Positions 7,842 through 15,279 of a DNA stretch of 23,548 nt are shown piece after piece (position 1 is the first letter of the stretch; the number at the start of each line of letters is the position of its first letter). The notes beneath the pieces were generated by a model. It was given only the letters and a program-made list of their open reading frames with translations, had not been told where the DNA came from and searched no databases. The position numbers and the translations under genes were made by a program. The DNA comes from Prevotella sp. CAG:1058 (GTDB lineage Bacteria > Bacteroidota > Bacteroidia > Bacteroidales > Bacteroidaceae), in NCBI GenBank assembly GCA_000433175.1, contig HF986687.1, positions 1 to 23,548 of the forward strand, written 5' to 3'.

Positions 7842-7943
7842 CGCTATTTGTGACATAGAAAAACAGACTTTTTTCAAAAAAATTTCCATTGACGGTGCAG
7901 CCGTTTTGTTACAAGCGCCATAACCATCTGTATTCCAGCATAT

Positions 7944-8036
7944 TACAAAAGCTTGCCTTTTGCGTTGTAAAAGGTAACCTTTTAGACGGCAAAAGGCAAG
8001 CTTTTAGGTCGTAAAAGCTTGCCTTCCGCAAAACAG
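7944..8036. repeat. Palindromic 22-bp-period array C with 17-bp nested stem
   Basis: Core starts (AAAAG) fall at 7947, 7969, 7991 and 8013, exactly 22 bp apart, with a degenerate fifth at 8030. Unit 2 (AAAAGGTAACCTTTT, 7969-7983) is a perfect palindrome around one base. Units 1 and 3 are reverse complements of each other. Together they form a perfect 17-bp inverted repeat (7947-7963 with 7989-8005) that encloses unit 2. The array lies between the DUF2807 promoter and the 3' end of the Na/Pi transporter gene, so it could form part of the transporter mRNA end. Confidence 0.85.
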
Positions 8037-8069
8037 TCAATATTGATGCAAAATCAGGCTGACGGCAAG

Positions 8070-9764
8070 TTATGCCTCTTTCTGCCTTGTACCCATGCGC
8101 GCCTCGACGACGTTGATGACGTAGTCGGCCAGTTTCTCGCACTCTGAAACCACGTCCATGTACATCGTACCGATAGCGTAAGTGTACTCGTGGGCGTTCA
8201 CGTCGTTGATGTTCTGGCTGCGCAGCTGGTCGCGGTAATTGTTTATCTCGTTCTCGATGTTGAACGAGCGGTTCACGTCGAGCCTGTCCTTGCGGCCCGA
8301 GAGCATCACATTCATCTGCGTGAGGCTGTCGTCCGTAAGCTCGAACATCTGGTGCAGGTGCTCGTACTGGCTCTCGTTGAAGTCTTCCTTGCCCTTCACC
8401 TTGCGGTTTATCGTGCGCGCAATGTTGTAGCAGCTGTCGCCGATGCTCTCTATCTCTGATATCTCGCGCAGCATGGCTCGTATCTTGGCCTTCGTCTCGT
8501 CGCTAAGGTGGGCGTCGCTTACCTTGTCGAGATACTTGGCTATCTCTATCTCCATGTTGTCGCTGATGCCTTCGTATTTCTCGATACGGCTGAACAGTTT
8601 GTTGAAGTCAGCATCGTTCTTGGTGCCAAGCAGCTCGCGGACGAAACCGAACATGCGCTGTATGCGCTCGGCAAAGAGCTGTATCTCCTTCTGCGCCTCG
8701 AGCACCGACAACTCGGGAGTCTTCATGATGGTGTCGCCGCCGATGTAGCGCAGGCGGAACTCGTCGTCGCCTTCCTTAGTCTTGGGCTTGATGAGATAGC
8801 AGACGGTACGTTCTATCTGCGGTATGAACCATATCAGTATGGCCGTGTTGCAGACGTTGAAGGCCGTGTGGAATGCGGCCAGCACGACCGACAGCAGTGC
8901 CGGGTCGATGGCCGTGCTCTCAGGATCGTAGCCAACAAGCGAGCACACCGTGTTGACGAAAGGATAAAACAGACACAGCACCCACAACACTCCGAACACG
9001 TTGAACACCAAGTGGGCCAGCGCCGCCCGCCGCGCCTGAGTGTTCGCCCCGAGGGCTGCGAGGTTGGCCGTAGCCGTAGTTCCGATGTTCTCTCCCATGA
9101 CAAGGGCGATGCCGAGGTATATGGGTAGCACGCCGCTCGAGCAAAGCATCATCGTAATGGCCATCAGCGCGGCCGACGACTGCAGGATGCACGTAAGCAC
9201 GGTGCCGATGAGCAGGAACACGACGATAGTGACATAGCTGCCCGTGTCGAACGAGCTGAAGAAGTCAATCAGGTCCTGGTTGTGCCCCAAGTCCATCTCG
9301 TCGCCCGTCTGACTGAGCAGGGCGAGCGAGAAAAACATGAACGCTATGCCGAAAAGAAAGTCGCCCACGTAGCGGTGTCGGCGCGTGTAAATGAGCAAGA
9401 TGCCGGCAATGAATGCGGGGAATACGGCGTCCATGAAATTAAACGAAAAGCCCAAGCTCATTATCCAGGCGGTCAGCGTGGTGCCGATGTTGGCACCCAT
9501 GATGACGGATATGGCTTGGGCGAGCGTCAAGAGTCCGGCGTTGACGAACGAGACGGTCATCACCGTTGTGGCCGACGACGACTGTACGGCGGCCGTTACG
9601 AACATACCGGTGAACATGCCGGTAAACCTGTTTTTGGTCATCGTGCCGAGGATGTGGCGCAACTGCGAACCGGCCATCTTCTGCAGGGCTTCGCTCATCA
9701 CCTTCATTCCGTAGATGAGAAGAGCCAACGACCCGATAATCTTAAAAAAAATCCAAATCGACAT
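8070..9764 (-). CDS. Na+/phosphate cotransporter with C-terminal PhoU-like domain
   Basis: This is an inner-membrane symporter of the Na/Pi-II family, expected to import phosphate with sodium. It has 564 residues. Two inverted-topology repeats are seen. The first has QSSSAT (61-66) and GANIGTT (90-96); the second has QSSAAL (195-200) and GENIGTT (224-230), the signature pairs of the family. About eight hydrophobic segments lie before residue 322. From about 345 to the end the protein is soluble, charged and helical, as in the PhoU domain that many bacterial members carry (regulatory role inferred). It is divergently transcribed from the nucleoside kinase gene with an 87-bp shared upstream region. 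No other phosphate genes are nearby. Array C lies 34 bp past its stop. Confidence 0.92.
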   Translation of the reverse strand: MSIWIFFKIIGSLALLIYGMKVMSEALQKMAGSQLRHILGTMTKNRFTGMFTGMFVTAAVQSSSATTVMTVSFVNAGLLTLAQAISVIMGANIGTTLTAWIMSLGFSFNFMDAVFPAFIAGILLIYTRRHRYVGDFLFGIAFMFFSLALLSQTGDEMDLGHNQDLIDFFSSFDTGSYVTIVVFLLIGTVLTCILQSSAALMAITMMLCSSGVLPIYLGIALVMGENIGTTATANLAALGANTQARRAALAHLVFNVFGVLWVLCLFYPFVNTVCSLVGYDPESTAIDPALLSVVLAAFHTAFNVCNTAILIWFIPQIERTVCYLIKPKTKEGDDEFRLRYIGGDTIMKTPELSVLEAQKEIQLFAERIQRMFGFVRELLGTKNDADFNKLFSRIEKYEGISDNMEIEIAKYLDKVSDAHLSDETKAKIRAMLREISEIESIGDSCYNIARTINRKVKGKEDFNESQYEHLHQMFELTDDSLTQMNVMLSGRKDRLDVNRSFNIENEINNYRDQLRSQNINDVNAHEYTYAIGTMYMDVVSECEKLADYVINVVEARMGTRQKEA

Positions 9765-9851
9765 ATTTTAAATTAATTTGATGTCGCGCATTGTGCAGTG
9801 TCGAAAAAACGGAGTATCTTTACAATCGTGAAATCTAAAACTGCATGAAAA
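9765..9851. promoter_or_regulatory. Divergent promoter region, Na/Pi transporter and nucleoside kinase
   Basis: On the plus strand TATCTTTA (9815-9822) resembles TAnnTTTG, with TTG at 9791-9793 near the -33 position. This would serve the kinase gene. On the minus strand TAGATTTC (9830-9837) with TTTG at 9858-9861, 20 bp away, is a weaker candidate for the transporter gene. The two would overlap, so the genes might compete for polymerase. Both matches are imperfect. Confidence 0.4.
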
Positions 9852-11513
9852 ATGAAACAAATGATACAAATACGTTGCAAAAATAATAAAAAAACGCAAA
9901 ATGTCACAATAGGAAGCACTCTTTCTGAGATTTTCCGTGAATTAAATTTAAAAATGGAGTACGGTCCGCTGAGCGTTAAAGTAAACAACAAGGTTGAGGG
10001 CCTGCACTACCGCGTCTACCACAACAAGGACATCGAATATCTTGACATTACATCGTCGTCAGGTGCGAGGGCTTACACGCGCACACTGTTCCTGGTGCTG
10101 TGCAAGGCCGTGCACGACCTGTGGCCGGGCTCCGAGGTGGTTATAGACATTCCCGTATCAAACGGATACTACTGCAACCTGAACATAGGACGCCCCATCA
10201 CGCAGTTTGACGCAGAAGCCGTAAAACAGCGCATGCAGAAAATAATCGACGACGCAATACCTATAAGACGGTATGAAAGCACGACCGAAGAAGTGGTCGA
10301 CATGTTCAACGAACTAGGCATGAAGTCGAAAGTGAAATTGCTGAAAAGCGTAGGAAGGCTTTACACGACATACTATGACCTGGACGGATACAAGGACTAT
10401 TATTACGGCACCCTTCTCACCAACACGCGGCAGCTATATCTTTTCGGACTGGAAAAATACTATGACGGACTGCTGTTGCGCATCCCCTCGCGCGACAATC
10501 CGTCGCAACTGGGCGAGCTGGTACGCCAGGACAAGATGTTCGACATATTCAAGGAACACCACCACTGGCAAAAGATTCTCGGCATATCTACCGTCGGCGA
10601 CTTCAACGAGGCTGTACAGAAAGGCATGTCGACCGACCTGATAAACGTATCGGAAGCTCTCCAGGAAAAGAAAATTTCACAGATAGCAGACATGATCTCG
10701 ACACGGCGAGGCGTGAAAGTGGTGCTAATATCAGGACCGTCGTCAAGCGGCAAGACCACATTCTGCAAGCGTCTGTCCATCCAACTGCTGACATGCGGTA
10801 TCAAGCCTGTGCAGATTTCGCTCGACGACTACTTCGTAAACAGGGAGGAAACCCCCAGGGACGAACACGGCGAATACGACTACGAAAGCCTTTATGCACT
10901 CAACATACCACTGCTGAACAGCCAGCTCAACGCCCTGTTTGCCGGCGAGGAAGTGGAACTGCCGAAATATAACTTCCAGACAGGACGCAGCGAAAAGAGC
11001 GGACGCAGGCTCAAAATGAGCGACGACAACATTCTCGTAGTCGAAGGAATACACGCACTCAACCCCGAACTTACAGCCTTAATACCCGAAGAACAGAAGT
11101 TCCGCGTATATGCGTCGGCGCTCACCACAATCCTGCTTGACACGCATAACTACATACCGACAACCGACAACAGGCTGCTGCGCCGCATCATACGCGACAA
11201 CAAGTACCGCGGAGTGAGCGCAATGGAGACCATTCGCCGATGGCCGAGCGTGCGTGCAGGGGAAAACAAATGGATATTCCCCTACCAGGAAAACGCCGAC
11301 GTTATGTTCAATACGGCAATGCTGTTCGAGCTTGCCGTGATAAAAAGCCAGGCAGAACCGCTGCTCGAACTTGTGCCCGAAAACGCCGACGAACACGCCG
11401 AAGCCTACCGCCTGTTGAAATTCCTGAAATACATTGCTCCGATACAAAACCGACAGCTGCCGCCAACGTCACTGCTGCGCGAGTTCCTCGGGGGCAGTTC
11501 CTTCAAATACTAA
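9852..11513 (+). CDS. Nucleoside (uridine-type) kinase with N-terminal TGS/tRNA-synthetase-like region
   Basis: The C-terminal half is a P-loop kinase of the uridine kinase/phosphoribulokinase group: Walker A GPSSSGKT at 295-302, then QISLDDYFVNREETPRDEHG with the DDYF motif at 325-328, and ILVVEGIHALNPEL further on. It should phosphorylate a nucleoside or similar small substrate with ATP in the cytoplasm. The N-terminal part (about 1-65) resembles a TGS domain, and about 70-260 resembles the editing-associated region of threonyl-tRNA synthetases. This fusion is common in Bacteroidetes and other anaerobes, with undefined substrate. The length of 553 residues is normal for that fusion. It is transcribed alone and ends at a strong hairpin. 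The ATG at 9852 fits; an in-frame Met at codon 4 is an alternative. Confidence 0.88.
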   Translation: MKQMIQIRCKNNKKTQNVTIGSTLSEIFRELNLKMEYGPLSVKVNNKVEGLHYRVYHNKDIEYLDITSSSGARAYTRTLFLVLCKAVHDLWPGSEVVIDIPVSNGYYCNLNIGRPITQFDAEAVKQRMQKIIDDAIPIRRYESTTEEVVDMFNELGMKSKVKLLKSVGRLYTTYYDLDGYKDYYYGTLLTNTRQLYLFGLEKYYDGLLLRIPSRDNPSQLGELVRQDKMFDIFKEHHHWQKILGISTVGDFNEAVQKGMSTDLINVSEALQEKKISQIADMISTRRGVKVVLISGPSSSGKTTFCKRLSIQLLTCGIKPVQISLDDYFVNREETPRDEHGEYDYESLYALNIPLLNSQLNALFAGEEVELPKYNFQTGRSEKSGRRLKMSDDNILVVEGIHALNPELTALIPEEQKFRVYASALTTILLDTHNYIPTTDNRLLRRIIRDNKYRGVSAMETIRRWPSVRAGENKWIFPYQENADVMFNTAMLFELAVIKSQAEPLLELVPENADEHAEAYRLLKFLKYIAPIQNRQLPPTSLLREFLGGSSFKY

Positions 11514-11655
11514 GGTATCCTGCACGGCGCCGTCAGGCAGGACACTTTCCACCATTATATATATAGCGGCATGGCAGGAGACGGCGGAACTGACGCACAA
11601 AGTATTTTGGAACAAAGCTTTAACTTTTAACCACACCGCATAAAACACCATAACG

Positions 11656-11688
11656 AAGGCCCTTGCATCATCCAAATGCAAGGGCCTT
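11656..11688 (+). terminator. 13-bp hairpin terminator after the nucleoside kinase
   Basis: AAGGCCCTTGCAT (11656-11668) pairs perfectly with ATGCAAGGGCCTT (11676-11688) across a 7-nt loop. The following sequence (ATACATATACC) is AT-rich but lacks a long T run. The 543-bp gap 11514-12057 otherwise holds only the korA promoter region; no gene was found in it. Confidence 0.7.
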
Positions 11689-11891
11689 ATACATATACCT
11701 ACTTATAAATTAACACCACAACCATAAACCTTCAGACAGCTTACAGACAAGCAAAATGTAACTAAACAGGTCCATGTATACGTTCAAGCACGTCCAATCA
11801 GCTATCAATCTGTTACGACACACGCCGAAAAGCGTGCTGCAAGGCACAAAAAAGCCGTCAAAACATGGAGTAAACCTGTTTGTTTATAAAT

Positions 11892-11913
11892 TTATCAAAA
11901 AACATTTTGATAA
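11892..11913. promoter_or_regulatory. Perfect inverted repeat over the korAB promoter (candidate operator)
   Basis: TTATCAAAA (11892-11900) and TTTTGATAA (11905-11913) form a perfect 9-bp inverted repeat around AACA. It overlaps the -33 element (11906-11909) of the proposed korA promoter, the usual place for a repressor site. The regulator is unknown. It is not a standard FNR (TTGAT-N4-ATCAA) or Rex site. AT-rich chance pairing cannot be excluded. Confidence 0.5.
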
Positions 11914-11936
11914 TTCAATAATCTTTCCGAACTTTG
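11906..11936 (+). promoter_or_regulatory. korA promoter, Bacteroidetes type
   Basis: TTTG (11906-11909) is followed after 19 bp by GAACTTTG (11929-11936), one base off TAnnTTTG. Transcription would start about 11943, giving a leader of roughly 115 nt before the korA ATG at 12058. Confidence 0.65.
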
Positions 11937-12057
11937 CAAAAAATGCAACAAGGGCAACAACCTTACGGTAACAGCCACGACTGTCCGGTTAATAAAGCAC
12001 CATGTTGCACTGATGAAAAACATGATTAACAAGCTCAAGCTAAAAATACTTTGATTT

Positions 12058-13908
12058 ATGGCAGAAGAATTGGAAGTAAAGCAATTAGACGATGTCGTAG
12101 TGCGTTTCTCGGGCGACTCGGGCGACGGTATGCAGCTGGCGGGCAACATTTTCTCGACAGTTTCAGCTACGGTAGGTAACGGAATATCAACATTCCCCGA
12201 CTATCCGGCGGACATCCGCGCCCCGCAAGGCTCGCTTACGGGCGTATCAGGATTCCAGGTACACATTGCAAGTGGCCGCGCATACACGCCCGGCGACATG
12301 TGCGACGTGCTCGTGGCAATGAACGCCGCAGCGCTGAAGACACAGTACAAGTTCGCCAAGCCACAGGCAACGATCATCATCGACACTGACAGTTTCGGTC
12401 CCAAGGACCTCGAAAGGGCCGAGTTCAAGACTCAAGACTACCTCGGAGAGATGGGCATAGACCCCGACCGTGTGGTTGCCTGTCCAATAACACAGATGGT
12501 TAAAGACTGTCTTGCCGACAGCGGAATGGACAACAAGGCCATACTGAAGTGCCGCAACATGTTCGCACTCGGTATCGTATGCTGGCTGTTCAACCGCGAC
12601 ATAAGCTTCGTCGAAGCGTTCCTGCGCGAGAAGTTCGACAAGAAGCCGGCCATAGCCGAAAACAACATTAAAGTTGTAAACGCCGGTTATGACTACGGAC
12701 ACAATGTAAGCGCAAGCGTACCGGCAACATACCGCATCGAATCTAAGAACAAGGTGAAAGGCCGCTACATGGACATCACCGGCAACAAGGCTACCGCATA
12801 CGGACTCATTGCAGCCGCTGAAAAGGCCGGAATGAAACTGTATCTAGGCTCATACCCCATCACTCCTGCCACCGACATCCTGCACGAGCTGGCCAAACAC
12901 AAGTCTCTCGGCGTGATGACAGTACAGTGCGAGGACGAGATTTCAGGATGCGCCAGCGCCATCGGAGCATCGTTCGCAGGCGCATTGGCCGCCACTTCCA
13001 CATCAGGACCTGGCATCTGCCTCAAGTCTGAGGCCATGAACCTGGCAGTAATAGACGAACTTCCGCTCGTCGTCATCGACGTACAGCGTGGCGGTCCGTC
13101 GACCGGCCTGCCTACAAAGAGCGAGCAGACCGACCTGTTGCAGGCCCTTTTCGGACGCAACGGCGAATCACCAATGCCGGTAATCGCCGCAACAAGCCCC
13201 ACAAACTGCTTCGATGCAGTGTACGCTGCGGCAAAAATCGCCCTTGAACACCTTACTCCCGTAGTGCTGCTCACCGACGCATTCGTGGCCAACGGCTCTG
13301 CCGCATGGAAGTTGCCGAACATCGACGAACTGCCGGAGATTCATCCGCACTACGTAACTCCCGAACAAAAAGGACACTATACGCCGTACCAGCGCGACCC
13401 GGAGACCGGCGTACGCTATTGGGCGATACCCGGACAGGAAGGCTATGAACACATATTGGGCGGTCTGGAGAAAGACGGAAACACCGGAGCAATATCAACC
13501 GACCCGGAGAATCACGACAAGATGTGCCATCTGCGCGCATTGAAAGTATACAAGATTCCTGTTCCTGACGTTGACGTACTTGGCGACGCTGACGATGCCG
13601 ACCTGCTTATCGTAGGCTTCGGAGGCACGTTCGGCCACTTGTACACAGCCATGTCTGTACTCAGGGAAATGGGTAATAAAGTGGCGTTGGCCCACTTCAG
13701 CTACATCAACCCGCTGCCTAAGAACACCGCCCAAGTGCTTACAAAATACAAGAAGGTGGTTGTGGCAGAGCAGAACCTCGGCCAGTTTGCCGGTTACCTG
13801 CGCATGAAGGTTGACAACTTCGCGCCATACCAGTTCAACCAAGTTAAGGGACAGCCCTTCGTTGTGTCAGAACTTGTCAAGGCGTTCACCAAAATTATCA
13901 AGAATTAA
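12058..13908 (+). CDS. korA: 2-oxoacid:ferredoxin oxidoreductase, gamma-alpha fused subunit
   Basis: With the beta subunit this enzyme interconverts a 2-oxoacid (probably 2-oxoglutarate) and its acyl-CoA with CO2 and ferredoxin, in anaerobic central metabolism. It has 616 residues. The N-terminal gamma domain (about 10-200) shows VRFSGDSGDGMQLAGN. The alpha domain (from about 235) shows GSYPITPATDILHELAKH at 264-281 and ATSTSGPG at 312-319. The C-terminal domain II has LLIVGFGGTFGHLYTAMSVL and VVVAEQNLGQFAGYLRMKV. The gamma-alpha fusion is the normal layout for Bacteroidetes KorA. Substrate choice (2-oxoglutarate versus pyruvate or branched oxoacids) is inferred from family memory. The beta gene follows after an unusually long 184-bp gap. 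A palindrome overlaps its promoter. Confidence 0.92.
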   Translation: MAEELEVKQLDDVVVRFSGDSGDGMQLAGNIFSTVSATVGNGISTFPDYPADIRAPQGSLTGVSGFQVHIASGRAYTPGDMCDVLVAMNAAALKTQYKFAKPQATIIIDTDSFGPKDLERAEFKTQDYLGEMGIDPDRVVACPITQMVKDCLADSGMDNKAILKCRNMFALGIVCWLFNRDISFVEAFLREKFDKKPAIAENNIKVVNAGYDYGHNVSASVPATYRIESKNKVKGRYMDITGNKATAYGLIAAAEKAGMKLYLGSYPITPATDILHELAKHKSLGVMTVQCEDEISGCASAIGASFAGALAATSTSGPGICLKSEAMNLAVIDELPLVVIDVQRGGPSTGLPTKSEQTDLLQALFGRNGESPMPVIAATSPTNCFDAVYAAAKIALEHLTPVVLLTDAFVANGSAAWKLPNIDELPEIHPHYVTPEQKGHYTPYQRDPETGVRYWAIPGQEGYEHILGGLEKDGNTGAISTDPENHDKMCHLRALKVYKIPVPDVDVLGDADDADLLIVGFGGTFGHLYTAMSVLREMGNKVALAHFSYINPLPKNTAQVLTKYKKVVVAEQNLGQFAGYLRMKVDNFAPYQFNQVKGQPFVVSELVKAFTKIIKN

Positions 13909-14092
13909 GAGTTTAACCAGAAGTTAAAGACGTTGCGGATATAAATGTAGAAAAAGACGAAGGACGTGCTAGTCCACGATTTTGAGACACGCCGAACGAG
14001 ACATTCGAGGCCGGCGCTGACAAACGGCGGAAGCATCGTTCTAAACATCTAAGAATATCCGGAACCATTTAACAGCTAAAAACATAAAAGCG

Positions 14093-15097
14093 ATGAGTTA
14101 CACTGCTCAAGACTATAAGAAGGGACAACCGCGCTGGTGTCCCGGTTGCGGAGACCATTTCTTCCTGGCTTCGCTTCACAAGGCGATGGCTGAACTCGGC
14201 GTGCCGCCGTATCAGACAGCCGTAATTTCAGGCATAGGTTGCTCAAGCCGTCTGCCGTATTACGTCAACACGTACGCCATGCAGACCATACACGGACGCG
14301 CGGCAGCAATAGCTACGGGCGCAAAGGTTGCCAATCCCGACCTGACGATATGGCAAATCAGCGGCGACGGTGACGGACTTGCCATCGGCGGAAACCACTT
14401 CATACACGCCATGCGCCGCAACATCGACCTTAACATGATATTGCTCAACAACCGCATATACGGTCTGACGAAAGGCCAGTACTCGCCAACGTCACCACGC
14501 GGATTCGTCAGCAAGTCGTCACCTTACGGCACAGTGGAAGACCCGTTCCGGCCCGCCGAGCTTTGCTTCGGCGCAAGAGGCCACTTCTTTGCACGCGCCG
14601 TAGCCACTGACGCAGAAGGAACTGTCGACATACTGAAGGCTGCCTACAAGCACAAGGGCGCATCGGTATGCGAGATTCTGCAAAACTGCGTAATCTTCAA
14701 CAACGGCTGCTACGACTCCATTTACAAGAAGGAAGGCCGCGCCAAGAACGCCATCTACGTGCGCCACGGCCAGCCCCTGCTCTTCGGCGAGAACAACGAA
14801 TACGGCCTGATGCAGGAAGGCTTCGGCCTTAAGGTTGTGAAATTGGGCGAAAACGGCATCACCGAGAAAGACATACTCGTACACGACGCACACTGCCAGG
14901 ACAACACCTTGCAGCTGAAACTCGCCATGATGGACAACGAGCATGGATTCCCCGTAGCACTGGGAGTCATCCGCGACGTCGACGCACCAAGCTACGAAGA
15001 AGCCGTAAAGGCACAGATTGAAGAGGTGAAGGGTAAGAAGAAATACCACAACTTCGCCGAACTGCTCGAGACCAACGACACTTGGGAAGTAAAATAA
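14093..15097 (+). CDS. korB: 2-oxoacid:ferredoxin oxidoreductase, beta subunit
   Basis: This is the thiamine-diphosphate and iron-sulfur subunit that pairs with KorA. It has 334 residues. CPGC at 16-19, Cys50 (GIGCSSRLPYY) and Cys198 (EILQNC) are in place to hold one [4Fe-4S] cluster. The TPP/Mg motif is GDGDGLAIGGNHF at 91-103 with NN at 119-120 and RIYGLTKGQYSPTSP after it. No separate ferredoxin-like delta subunit is encoded nearby, in line with two-subunit KorAB enzymes that use free ferredoxin. It ends at a strong terminator. Confidence 0.93.
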   Translation: MSYTAQDYKKGQPRWCPGCGDHFFLASLHKAMAELGVPPYQTAVISGIGCSSRLPYYVNTYAMQTIHGRAAAIATGAKVANPDLTIWQISGDGDGLAIGGNHFIHAMRRNIDLNMILLNNRIYGLTKGQYSPTSPRGFVSKSSPYGTVEDPFRPAELCFGARGHFFARAVATDAEGTVDILKAAYKHKGASVCEILQNCVIFNNGCYDSIYKKEGRAKNAIYVRHGQPLLFGENNEYGLMQEGFGLKVVKLGENGITEKDILVHDAHCQDNTLQLKLAMMDNEHGFPVALGVIRDVDAPSYEEAVKAQIEEVKGKKKYHNFAELLETNDTWEVK

Positions 15098-15119
15098 CAC
15101 TTTACCGAATACGAAAAGC

Positions 15120-15163
15120 AAGAAGGATGCGCCTCATTTTGACAGTGCATCCTTCTTTTTTTA
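15120..15163 (+). terminator. Rho-independent terminator of korAB
   Basis: AAGAAGGATGC (15120-15130) pairs perfectly with GCATCCTTCTT (15147-15157) across a 16-nt loop, followed by a T run. It separates korAB from the RNase R gene. Confidence 0.9.
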
Positions 15164-15209
15164 TTGCAAAATAATCATAACGGAACAACAGGATACGGGA
15201 TTATTTTTG

Positions 15210-15217
15210 TAACTTCG
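15210..15217 (+). promoter_or_regulatory. Possible -7 element of rnr
   Basis: TAACTTCG is one base off TAnnTTTG and lies 63 bp before the rnr ATG. No TTTG sits at the expected -33 position, so this is tentative. Confidence 0.35.
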
Positions 15218-15279
15218 CAGGAAAAGGCGGCACGCACGAGCCGCACAATCTTTCCATGTTATACTAAAAAGACAACAAT

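Noticed and set aside
7944..8036. CRISPR array, because of regular 22-bp repeats
   Set aside because: Units are palindromic and variable, the intervals between cores are only 6-8 bp, and no cas genes are present; there are no spacers of CRISPR length.
11774..11971. 65-codon ORF upstream of korA
   Set aside because: It runs through the proposed korA promoter and operator and has no family resemblance or start signal.
13966..14052. 28-codon GTG-start frame in the korA-korB gap
   Set aside because: No recognisable features, no support for the start, and no sign of coding bias.
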